Source: Trichaptum fuscoviolaceum (lineage: Eukaryota > Basidiomycota > Agaricomycetes > Hymenochaetales > Trichaptaceae). From it: 64,000 nucleotides of DNA. Location of the stretch: the NCBI GenBank assembly GCA_910574455.1, contig CAJSYZ010000011.1, forward strand, positions 1,116,001-1,180,000, in the 5' to 3' direction. The translations under genes and the position numbers were made by a program. The notes beneath the pieces are model-generated. The model did not search any database. It saw nothing but the letters and a program-made list of their open reading frames with translations, and was not told the origin of the DNA. Below, one piece after another: positions 34,464 through 45,496 of this stretch (position 1 is its first letter; each line of letters begins with the position of its first letter).

Positions 34464-37400
34464 ATGGTCGACTTTTCCAGTTTATCGTACAGTCGGCCAC
34501 CGACTCTGGCGGCACAAATCCCTATCATCTTCTCTGCGCTTTCCTCGTTCTACGTGTTTACATATAAGATCATCAGCCTTTGCCGAAAGAAGACTGGCGA
34601 TGAAGCCTTCGAAAGAGAACCAAACGATGCAATGCCAGTGCATCGTTCTTGGGGACAGACCTTTGAAGCATATGATGGATTAGACATAATTACATTCAGA
34701 ACCGTCAGACTCATTTCCTGTCTGGTGCTCGTATACCTCCAGCTCATGAAGCCAACCGATCTCTACAATCTGTTCCCAGACCTCGTAAAGGTTCCGATTT
34801 ACGTGAGTGGCCTCTCATTGTCATGTGTGTTTGATGCCTTTGAAGACTAACGAAAGTGTAGCTGTACGGAACAGTACTCGCCTGCCGCTCCATCTTTGCC
34901 ACCAAAGCGTTTTGGCGAGACTTCTACTCCCGCCAATTGTCCCTCTTGCTACTGGTAGACTTTGTCTCATACAGCTACTTGAACTTATGGCCCCTTTGTA
35001 CGGTGAAGGGACGCACGTATGACCGTATGACCGAATGGACGTTTTGGCCTTCTACAGTGATCTTAACAATCGCCGCAGTCATCGTTCCGTTGTTTATGCC
35101 ACGAACATTTAGACCTAAGAATAAACAGGTATGCATGTTTGTTAAGCAAACTTACTCAGTCCATGCTAATTACACTTCTGCAGTCTATCGCGGGTGTTGA
35201 AGAGACCGCCTCCTTCATATCGCGCTATACGTTCTCTTATATTAACAAAACACTTTTCTACGCGTACAAAGTGCCGAGGATTTCTGTGGAAGAGCTTCCT
35301 CTAATCTCGGACATGCGTAGCGCTGAGAACATGAGCCGCAAGTTCAAGGTTCGCACACTTTTTGGCCACTGATTTGATATAGCTTATATTGACTTTTTCA
35401 TAGTATCTTGATCCGTTAATTGTCGGAAGGAAGCGAAACTTCTTATGGGGGATAGCTCGTGCTTTCCGTGAGCTCTTTACGTTCATCCTCGTATATTTTG
35501 TCTTTTCTGACGCAACTTCCAGGCAAGAGTTACATGCACCTGTTCACACTTACAATGTTGGCTGTGAGTCTAATCTATCTCTTCCTTTTTCTATATCTCG
35601 GTGTCTTACCATTGCATTAGTCTGTCACTACGTTTTTGGGAGCGACCGGCATGAAGAATCTCTTGATGTAAGATATCTTTCATTAGCTACGCTTTACTCT
35701 TCCAAGCTTACACTCTACTTAGCTACGTTGAGAGCGGACAGTATGCTTATGGCATAAGACCCTGGGTTTGGATTATTGTCCTCGCATTCGGACCCTTATT
35801 CTCGGGGATGTTTTTTACGCACTTCATGAGTGTCTCGGCAAGTAGTATCTTGTTCCGGACAGTGTTTGAATTAATTTATGATTTAGACCCGCCAAGTCAC
35901 AGCAGTAGAGAGTGTTGTAACACAGCTTGTCTTTGAGCATTCTCTCCGCATCCGAATGCGTGTCAAAGAGGACAAAAAACCCGCAAGCACTGGTATACAG
36001 ACCCCTAAGAGTGATGCTAGCAGCATCGCTTCGGGTTCTGGTACAGTCAGCGACAATGGTACCCTAGCTTCGTCTTCCCAGCCAACCATTGCCGTGCGCG
36101 CGGACGGAGAAGAAGCTGTAGCCAAGAACGAAGCTACTGATGACTTGGACGTTGAGACTGAGGCAGAAGAAGACGAAGAGCTGTTGGAGGAGATAGAGGA
36201 CAATGCGCATGTCGTGAACGGAAAGCCAAGAATGTCGGACTTGATTGGGAAAATCAACAGTCTTGTTACTACAGACCTCAATGACGTGACGTATCTGCAA
36301 AACACTCTCAACCTTCGTGAGTCTGTCCAAGTCCGTCGTGAACATTCTGACAACTGTCCGATTTATTCACAGCGGCAGCCATTGTTCAAATCGCCATTGC
36401 TCTTGTTTTTCTTTACAACATACTGGGTTGGAGGTAATGGCTGCACAGTCGCAGTAACAATAATGAATGACTTATACTCGTAACAGTGCTTTAGTCGGGT
36501 TTGCAACAATGGCCCTATTCATCCCGTTTCCCGCGATGATAGGAAAGCTTTTGATGAAGGTTAATAGAGAGAAAAAGGCTTTAGTATGTGACAGTGCACC
36601 GACTCACGCAAAGCGATCGCTAACCACATTATAGACGGATAAGCGGGTACAAACAGTGTCGGAGAGTGAGTGGTTATGAACTACGTCGGGCTCCCTGACG
36701 AAGAATGTGACGACATGTAGGCTTGGGCGTGCTCAGGATGGTCAAGCTGTTCGCCTGGGAGCCGCATATTATCGAAAAGTTGACTGTTGCTCGCGAAGCT
36801 GAAGTGAAGAAACTACGACGCGGTAGACTACTGGAAGCTGTTAACAGTGGCGTCAGTGAACTCATTCCCCTTATCACAAAGACCGTCGTTTTCGCGATCT
36901 ATGTGAGTCACGCTCAAATAATGCATCTGAACGAAACCTTACCTCTTCCTACAGACGTTAGGCATGAGGAAGGAATTAACGCGTGTGTGTTCATGATTAT
37001 TTCCTTGGTTAGAAGAACTAACATACCTATTGCAGCTTCTGTCATGTTCTCGTCTCTGATGGTCAGTGGAGCTACAACCTTTTGAAGGAGAGGTCGATGA
37101 AACATAACTTATTAGGTATTTCGGATCCTCGAAGGGAGAATGCGCTACGCTTTCGTAAGAATACCTGAAATTTTACGATGTACGAGATCATACAATATAT
37201 TGAGTATTGCGACGGTGTATACTTATGTACCAATACAGCGCTAGTCACTTTTCAGAGATATACAGAATTCTTCAATTCGGTGCGTACCCCACAGCATCGA
37301 TGATGTACATCACTGACTGTGTGCTTTGTATAGACGGAACTCCTTCCCTTTGCTACCGAATCCCTTGATTTGGACTCTGCGCAAGAGGCCCAAGCATCTC

Positions 37401-40400
37401 CAAACCGAGATGAAATTGGATTTCATAATTGCTCGTTCGCCTGGGTGCCGTTCGATTCTGCGCCTGATAAGGGACGACGAAGATTCAGATTGACATTCGG
37501 CGACAACGTCATCTTTCAACGAGGTCACATCAATCTGATCCTTGGTCCGACTGCATCTGGAAAGGTAGACAAAGATACAATGCTGTTTCTTTCGACGATT
37601 GCTGACCACAAAGTTAGACTTCTGTTCTAATGGCTCTTTTGGGTGAGATGTACTACAAGCCCAATGGTCCTGATTCTTGGTTCAGTCTTCCGCGCGAAAA
37701 TGGTATCGCATATGCGGCTCAGGAATCTTGGGTTTTGAACGAGACGGTTAAGGTCTGTACCTCGTAGCCTACTTAGACGGATAGAATGTTGACACTCTCT
37801 TGTATAGGCCAATATTTTGTTTGGCCAACCATTCGATGAAGATCGCTATAGCAAAGGTGGTCCTCATTCAATGTCCAGCACTAATGAAGCATTAATCGGC
37901 GAAACTCTGCAGTGATCGAACAGTGTGCGCTGGAGCAGGATCTGAGCCTTTGGAAAGCTGGAGATTTGACAGAGGTTGGCGAAAAGGGCTTGACTCTTAG
38001 GTAGGATGTCTCCGCTCAGCCGATCCTTCACTTGCACTGACAACCTATTGAACATCTCAGCGGTGGTCAAAAGGTACATTGTAGTGTTCAATAAGTCTTC
38101 CTTTGACCCTGGACTTATACGGTTCCCTGTGTTAGGCTAGAGTTACACTCGCACGTGCACTATATTCACCAGCTTCAATAGTGCTCTTAGACGACGTCTT
38201 GGCCGCACTCGACGTGCACACTGCAAAGCACATTGTGACTGAAGCGCTTCGAGGGGAACTCGTTCGCGGTAGAACCGTTCTCCTTGTAACTCACAACATT
38301 GCGTTGACGGCACCGATAGCGGAGCATGTGCTCCTGCTGGGAAAGAACGGGAAAGTACTCAAGCAGGGTACCGTTGCTGACGTATTGAAATATAACGCAA
38401 AACTTCGAGCTCAGGTAGTCGGTCTCGAGGCAATCGAAACCGAAGAAACTAAAGAAGAAACTAAAGACGAACCTGCAAGGTCCCAAGATAAAGCAACAGC
38501 AGGAAAGCTTGTCGTTGCTGAAGAAAAGGCAATGGGTAGAATGGGTCTGGCGTCGATAATGTTATATCTGAAATCATACGGAGGAGCTACGGCGTGGACG
38601 ATTACTATCCTACTCCTGGCTTTCACGGTCCTGTCTGAGACTGCTCAACCCTGGTTCGTTGGAATTTGGTCGTCCCAATATGAGAAACACCCGGCTTCGG
38701 AAGTTCAGGTTGTCTGGTTTGTGACGTTCATGGCTGTGAAAACATATAGTTGGGTTTACTGACTGTCTTGAAGGTATTTCTCCGTTTACGTAGCTATCGC
38801 TACTATAGCAGTTCTTTTCGACTTTTCCCGTCGATCATACACAGCTTTCCGTACCGCAGTGGCTAGCGAAGTCATCCACTACAAGCTCATAGATAGCGTG
38901 CTTAGAGCTCCAATCCGGTAAATCTACCACCAGACTCCAGTTATCTGTGACTAGGAGTACTGACAATTCCAAACAAAGGTGGCTAGATGTGACGCCTGTA
39001 GGACGCATCCTCACAAGGTGTACACAAGATATCGGCACTATAGACGTGCCCTTCCCTATGATGTTTTCAATGTTCATCTATGCAACCTTGTATAATTTGA
39101 CATTGTTAATCATTTCCATCGTTCAGGCTGGCCTCTATGCTTTAGTACCAGGCCTTATTCTCACTGTGGTTGGAGGATACATGAGTAGTGTGTACCTGAA
39201 AGCCCAGGTAAACGTGAAACGGGAAATGAATCTTAGGAAGGCTCCTGTCCTAAGCCAACTCGGTGTAGCTTTGGCAGGTCTCCGTAAGTGCATGTATTTG
39301 CGATACGATGTTTGACACTGACTATGCCAAGAATCAATCAGAGCCTATGGAGCGAAGCAGTTCTTTAGATTAGAGCTCAATAAACGTGTGGATGACTATG
39401 TGCGCGCATCCATGGCCTTTTACGACTTGAATCGTTGGGTATCCGTTCGGCTTGACTTCCTCGGCGCGGTCTTCTCATGCGCGGTCGCGTCATATCTTGT
39501 CTACGGGAGTACATCGCCAGCCGGCTCGGTTGGATTCACAATGTCTATAGTGCTTTCTTTCGCAGAGACCATATTATATGTTGTGCGCATCTACAACATG
39601 GTTGAATCTAACTGTGAGTATTGCATCCCGTCCATGATGAGAAACAATTGCTGATGGTTCGTTTATAGCAAACAGGTGAGACGTATTGTTTGTAGCACTG
39701 ATCAAGCTGACGGTATGATCTGGAAGTTTGGAGAGGATCCTTGATTACTTAAGGATCGAACATGAACCGGCACCATCGGAAGGCATCAACCCCCCTGCTT
39801 ATTGGCCTGCAAGTGGTGAGCTGCGGGTGGAAGGTCTCAGCGCTAGATATTCGGATGGTGAGTAGTTTGTGGAAATAAGCATATCTGTTTGTGGTTAACG
39901 AGTGAAACAGATTCTCCGGAAGTATTGAAGAAGTTGACTTTCGAGATCAAGTCGGGAGAGCGTGTAGGCGTTGGTGAGTCCTTTTTTTGCCTTCTCGCCC
40001 TCAAGCCTTCTTGACTAATAATGAGCTCACAGTCGGAAGGACAGGAGCAGGTTAGTCGAATGGTCTTTACGGGTCTGTCTTTCTTTCTGACCACTCAATA
40101 GGAAAATCGACCATTGCTCTTGCACTTCTGCGAGCGATCAAAACCTCGGGGAAAGTGTACTTTGATGGTCTCGCCACCGGCGAGCTTTCATTGCACGCGC
40201 TGCGCTCCAAAATAACCCTTATTCCCCAACAACCCGAACTTATTCAGGGCACCCTTCGAGAGAATCTGGATCCGTTTGGAGAGCACGATGATGCCTTTTT
40301 GAACCATGCTCTTCGTGCTTCCCAGCTTCATGATGTTAATGACCTACGTATCGAGGGTGAACAAGACAATCAGGGAGAAACCAGCTCCGCCAAATCCAAA

Positions 40401-40905
40401 GCTAGGAATAGCATTGGCTTGGATACCGCTGTAGAGGGAGGTGGGGCGAACTTTTCGATGGGTCAACGACAAATTATAGCTCTTGCAAGAGCTATTGTGA
40501 GAAAAAGCAAGTTGCTTATATTAGACGAAGCGACTGCAGCCATCGGTCAGTAATAAACTTTTGCTGATAACACTTCACCTGTCTCTGAACTTGGTGTCAT
40601 CTAGACTATGCAACAGATACCGCTATTCAGAAAACTTTGCGTACAGAATTCGGAAAGGATACGACCATGATCACCATTGCGCACAGACTTCAAACAATTA
40701 TGGACTATGATAAAATTGTAAGCACACCCTTTTGCCTGAGCTCACGCGTTTGGCTGTAACTGCCTTTCAGATGGTTCTCGACGCAGGGGAGCTTGTTGAA
40801 TTTGACACTCCGAAAAACTTATTGGTTAAGGAAGGCGGTGTATTCAGCGCTCTCGTTGAAGAAAGTGAGGACAGAGAGATACTGAAGGCTATGGTTATTT
40901 CTTAG
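34464..40905 (+). CDS. ABCC (MRP-type) multidrug/conjugate ABC transporter
   Basis: A full transporter split into many exons. It starts [18 protein letters not shown] with an N-terminal membrane domain (TMD0-like), then TMD1 from about 35.2 kb. NBD1 has Walker A GPTASGK split before TS (intron 37565-37615), [15 protein letters not shown] (Q-loop), [15 protein letters not shown], and Walker [16 protein letters not shown], followed by THN. TMD2 spans about 38.5-39.6 kb. NBD2 has [40 protein letters not shown] (variant of LSxGQ), [11 protein letters not shown] and IAHRLQTI. The stop is at 40903-40905. Both ATP sites retain key residues. TMD1 contains a long acidic/Ser insert near 35.95-36.25 kb. 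ABCC pumps export glutathione or other conjugates and xenobiotics. The 13-nt and 18-nt exons carry the signature and P-loop. Confidence 0.9.
38061..38073 (+). other. 13-nt microexon carrying the ABC signature
   Basis: Flanked by catctcag and gtacatt, the exon CGGTGGTCAAAAG completes L-S-G-G-Q-K between the exon ending GLTL and the one starting ARVTLARA. Both junctions keep the frame. Confidence 0.8.
40033..40050 (+). other. 18-nt microexon carrying the NBD2 P-loop
   Basis: Between gctcacag and gttagtcg, the 18 bases encode V-G-R-T-G-A-(G). Together with the next exon they restore VGRTGAGKST. Phase is correct at both ends. Confidence 0.8.
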
Positions 40906-41297
40906 ATGTTTTAAGGATTTGATAGCAATTGATGAACTTTCGTGTTTCTGCGATCAAGCGTGTATTTGCGATATATTGATAATTCCATCATTGATACCCC
41001 GCAATTACAGTTCGAATTACAATCAGCTCTGTAGACTAAAAGGAATATACAATATATAAAACTATGAAGAACTTGTAGCAAAGCGTGGGAATGAACTTGA
41101 AGTTTGTCCGAGTCCTCAGGCTGCCAGTGACCCTGACTCGGAGGCTGGTTTTTCGGTCCGTAATCACCGTGCCAGTGACGGGCTTGCAGCAGACGGCAAG
41201 CAAGTTCACGAAGCTTCACTTGCAGTGTTCACACAGCAGAGCCCATTCTCATGTACTCCCAGTCCCTTCAACTTTCACTCTTTACGAGCTTGCCGGC

Positions 41298-43154
41298 ATG
41301 AATCGCTATGAAAGACTACCAGTAGATACTCCTAGAGATCTTGAAAACGGACAGCCGGACACGAATAAACCACGAACGGATTTCGTATTTGATGTCGAAG
41401 ATGAAGCTTTTCGACTGCCCACACGACCAGGAAGCGCATTCTTTCATAGACTCCAACATGTATCAGACTCTACCCTGTCATTCCTGAATGTAAATGCCGG
41501 CCTGTTGCTCGTCGCAGCATCGCAAGCGTTCTTTGCCTCGATGAACACAGCGGTAAAAAAGCTAAACAACTTGGATCCCCCTGTATCAGCACTAGAAGTG
41601 AGTTTCCAGAAGCTATGATTGACGTTAAGTTGTGGTCTCATCACTGTTACAGCTTGTAGTAGTAAGAATGGTGAATTTGCTCTTATCGCCAAATAATGCA
41701 CGCCGTTGACGTTGAGAACTAGGCTATAACATATATCTGTTGTATGACGTACATGTGAGCCATCGGATCGGACAAAATGGAAATGATGATCATTAATTGT
41801 ACACTGAAGGTATTGGAAGCGAGTCCCGGATCCGTTCCTGGGACCTAAAGAAGTTCGATGGCTGTTGGCATTTAGAGGATTTAGCGGGTAAGTCACTCTT
41901 CACTATCCTTCCTATACTTCCTCACCTTTTTCATAGATTCTTCGGCCTGTTTGGCATTTACTTCTCGTTACAATATCTCTCCCTGTCCGATGCCACGGTC
42001 TTGACGTTTTTATCTCCGATGACCACTGCGCTCGCTGGCTACATGTTCTTAGGCGAGTCATTCTCGCGCAGAGAAGCACTTGCTGGCTGTGAGTAGTAAC
42101 TCACAGTATCTTGTAATCGGTGTTGATCTGAATCATCCCAGTCATGAGCCTTGTTGGGGTAGTGCTCATCGCTCGTCCTCAAGCTCTATTCGGTCAAGCT
42201 AGTTCAACTGCCCCGGCAGTACCAGCAGCTGATGGCGTAGTGGAACCCTCCGAAAAGGGCACGCCAGTGGAGCGGTTGATTGCTGTTGGGTAGGTGCTAC
42301 ATAATTGGCAGATCCAATGTTTTGAACCAATGTCTTCTCTAGCATCGCTCTTCTCGGTGTTCTTGGTGCTACGGGAGCCTGTACTAATTCCTCAGTCTTT
42401 TGTATGGTGTACAATTTGACAAATCATTCGATAACCAGATACCTCGCTTCGCGCCATCGGTAAAAGGGCTCACACCCTGCATTCCCTTACTTATTTTTCG
42501 TCTATGTGTGTCATAACTGCATCAACGGGGTGAGTCTGGATAGTCTTAAGATGCCATGACTGCTCATACTCTCTTTAGAATGGCGATAACTCGAGAACCT
42601 GTCGTTATTCCTACCCGGCTTGAATGGCTCGCTCTGTTGCTTATGATCGGTATCTTCGGATTTCTTGCTCAGGTCGGCACTTTCCTTTGCAAATCGTTTT
42701 CTTTGCGAAGCAGGTGCTGACCGTTTTGCTCCTGTTAAGGTTCTTCTCACAATGGGTCTTCAGCGCGAGACGGCAGGGAGGGGTTCTTTGGCGATTTATG
42801 TACAGGTATTTTTCAAAATGGTATCTTACTACAAAGTAACAGAACTCATAACGACCTTAGATTGTATTCGCTTCCATCCTAGAGCGCATATTCTTCCATG
42901 CAGTCCCGTCTGCGCTGTCGATTGCTGGAACTGTTATTATCATGGGCTCAGCCATCTATGTTGCTGTAAGTGCTTTCGCCGTTTCTTTCCTCCGTTTGCA
43001 AGATCAGCCATGGTTAATGTCCTCTTTTCAGGCCACTAAGAAGGGGTCTGAATCTTCCAACACTACATCGGGTTCGTATGCAGTTGACCCGCCGAATATC
43101 GAACTAGAAAGACAACCATTACGTGAAGGTGAAGATCAAGAACTTGAAACATAG
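41298..43154 (+). CDS. EamA/DMT-superfamily membrane transporter
   Basis: Starts MNRYERLPVDTPRDLENG with a cytosolic N terminus of about 75 residues, then LLLVAASQAFFASMNTAVK. Small exons 41653-41670 (LVVVRM, 18 nt) and 41723-41754 (AITYICCMTY, 32 nt) lead into KRVPDPFLGPKEVRWLLAF. The first EamA repeat shows YLSLSDATVLTFLSPMTTAL and GESFSRREALAG; the second shows GVLGATGAYTSLRAIGKRAH and later SLAIYVQIVFASILERIFF. About ten helices are expected. A polar tail ends at 43154. DMT family members move nucleotide sugars, metabolites or drugs; the substrate here is unknown. TTCAAGTT lies about 200 nt upstream (41093-41101). Confidence 0.8.
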
Positions 43155-43430
43155 AGGACAGTGCATCGTTATCCCAATTTAAACCATATTTTCTTGGTTA
43201 ACATTATGTGGAAATTTGTAATTCAACAACTTCTGGTATTCACACCCTGCAACATCAACGCTGCTATATCCAGATCAAGAATCTTGCCAAATAAGAATAG
43301 GAATTCAACCGTACATCCCTATCGAGTCCACTTTCATATCAGGGAACGAGTATCAGACTTAGCCCTACTTTCATGCACAAGATATCGTTAATTGAAGCAA
43401 TATTATTCCGTTCTTACTCACCAATGTAAT

Positions 43431-45026
43431 TCACGCCTTTCGTGACGCGGGGGTAATCTTTTCTTTCTCCAGTTCGTCAAATACCTCAGTGAATGCATCC
43501 CAGCTGTCGCAATAGCTTAGAGGAACTGGGGTTAGCTCACTCACAAGCGGGCGATTTTCGAAGACATACCCAGTCCACCCGAGCTTGCGCGCCTTGCTTA
43601 TGCTAATAACAAGGTCGTAGTTCTTTCCCAGCACAAATCCCGAAAACTGCCATGTTGCCTTCTCAAATGCAGACTTATCAAGGCCTTCCCTAAGCGCGAC
43701 CGATTCCCAGGCTTTCTGGACTTCTGGGCGCTGCGCCCACCTAACCAGATCTACTCGCTGATCTACGGCACCAGGTCCAACCCGACCGACCAGCCCAGCT
43801 GAGTTAGCATAATCAAGGAGCGGCGGCAGATCTGATAGCGTCATCAGAGAAGGAAGAGGCGCAGGTTGCACGAACTGATCGGGGGGAATGACACAGTCAA
43901 AGCGATGTGCAAGCTTCGACCACATGCTTTGCCAGGTCAATATGTCGCCGTTGACCACGTTAAAGATTTCATTCGAGCATTTGGGCTCGAAGGCAGCCCA
44001 TTCGCAGAGTTCTGATTATAGAAGTATTGTCTCATTGTATGCGTATAATAAAGATATACTAGACTAGAAGCTTCGTACCTGCATGCAATCTACTGTAAGT
44101 GGGCGAGCTAAATGCCCGATAACTTCTCTCGCAGCCAGGATAGTAAAGGCCCTCCCCGAGCTCATGACAAACGGTTGCATAGATCGCTAAAGAAGAGGCC
44201 AAATTCATGAAATTGCCTAGAGGTCGAGTCTTAGACCTCACGAAGTCGGCACAATTGAAGGATAGGGACCTACCTCTCGCGAAGCCTATCACATCGCCCG
44301 GAAGTGTTACGACCTGTACGAAGCAAAGTTACAATGCATAAAATTTGATGGTTGTGTATTATGAGAGATCTCACCCAATCCCATGTTTTTCCCTCTGACA
44401 ACTCAGCCAATATGTTTTGCTGATTGTAATAGAAGTTAGGAGGTCTTCCTGGACCTTCTACCCTTGGATCGCTCTCCTCGCATGGTACCTTAGAAGGCCC
44501 CAAATGAACACCATACTGTTTCGCGCCATTGACTAGGATAACGCGCTTAAGTTTCTTATCGGCACCAGTTTCTGTTAGAGCCTGCAAGAAGTTCCTCAGT
44601 AGTGCACCTTGGACAGTTTCAGCCTACATAATGCTCCTCTGTGCGTGCAAGCAAGTAAGCGCACCATTCACATCCCAATTCTCCTGTTCAGTATCCTTCT
44701 GTAGATAGGCGGCAAAGAAAAGGTATTCCGCTTCGATACCCTGTAGATTTTTGGCTAATAGATCCGCATTAGCGGTTAAGTCAACGAGAGTATGCTTGAC
44801 GCTTGAAGGGTAGTCTTCTTTCTGGCTCCTCGACAAGGCATGTATAGTGGACCATTTTTCTGGATTTGATGACAACCGTTGGATTATGGCACGGCCAAGT
44901 ATTCCTATAAAATCCACTTAATTTGCTTGTTCTGCGTCTTTGCGAATTGATAGAACACAATCCAATGTTTCGCAGCACACCTGTCGCTCCTGCGATTATT
45001 GCCGTTGGCATGATGGTATAGCTCAA
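43431..45026 (-). CDS. PRISE-like short-chain dehydrogenase/reductase
   Basis: Exon 1 encodes MPTAIIAGATG and the splice to GILGRAIIQRLSSNPEKW restores the Rossmann GATGxLG loop. The intron acceptor is the ttttatag near 44908. Further landmarks are STIHALSRSQ, VKHTLVDLTA, LFFAAYLQK, VILVNGAKQYGVHLG, NFYYNQQNILAEL (Tyr-containing active-site segment), VIGFARG spliced to NFMNLASSLAIYA, NEIFNVVNGDILTW and a C-terminal YDLVISISKARKLGWTGY. This order matches progesterone 5-beta-reductase/iridoid-synthase-like (PRISE) SDR enzymes, NAD(P)H-dependent enone reductases, common in fungi. The substrate is not predictable. Start at 45026 (MSYTIMPT) or 45011 (MPT) cannot be decided. Confidence 0.75.
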
Positions 45027-45496
45027 GAGTAAAGATGAATGTATACCTCGTGCCAGTGTAATTAAAACTCGAGATATGAGATGTCATCCGCTTGAGATTC
45101 TTCTGTTCCACGGTGGCGTGCGACTTGGCACTGCCAGTGGGATACTATGTATGCGGTGGTGAATCGCGAAAGCAGACAATAATCAGTGTGACAACGGCCC
45201 AGGACACTGACAGTCGTATACATAGTAGCTAATAGTCAAGCTATAGTATATACTAGTACAACGAGTTTGCCAATGAACGGTTTAAACATTCAAGCTCTTG
45301 AGTCTTGACGGTAAAAGCGCCATTTGAAACGAGAGATTAGCGTTCAAATAGCATCCAGAAGATGCACTCAAGATACGAATAACGAATAGCCGGAGGTCGA
45401 TCCGCGAAGTTTTCATTAAAGTGTACTTGGCATATTTGTGGTCAACGCCTGTCGCGAGGCTCCGGCTCCTTGTCGTGACTAGCATACAGGAGTAGA
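45027..45496. other. intergenic
   Basis: Between the reductase start and the 3' end of F-box gene A. DNA just below 45497 still aligns with the coding tail of F-box gene B (see the F-box A entry). Confidence 0.4.

Noticed and set aside
37140..37300. Apparent loss of the last TMD1 helix in the ABC transporter
   Set aside because: An intron of about 50 nt ending at ...atattgag followed by a 75-nt exon ([11 protein letters not shown] to EFFNS) restores both length and phase, so the gene is intact.
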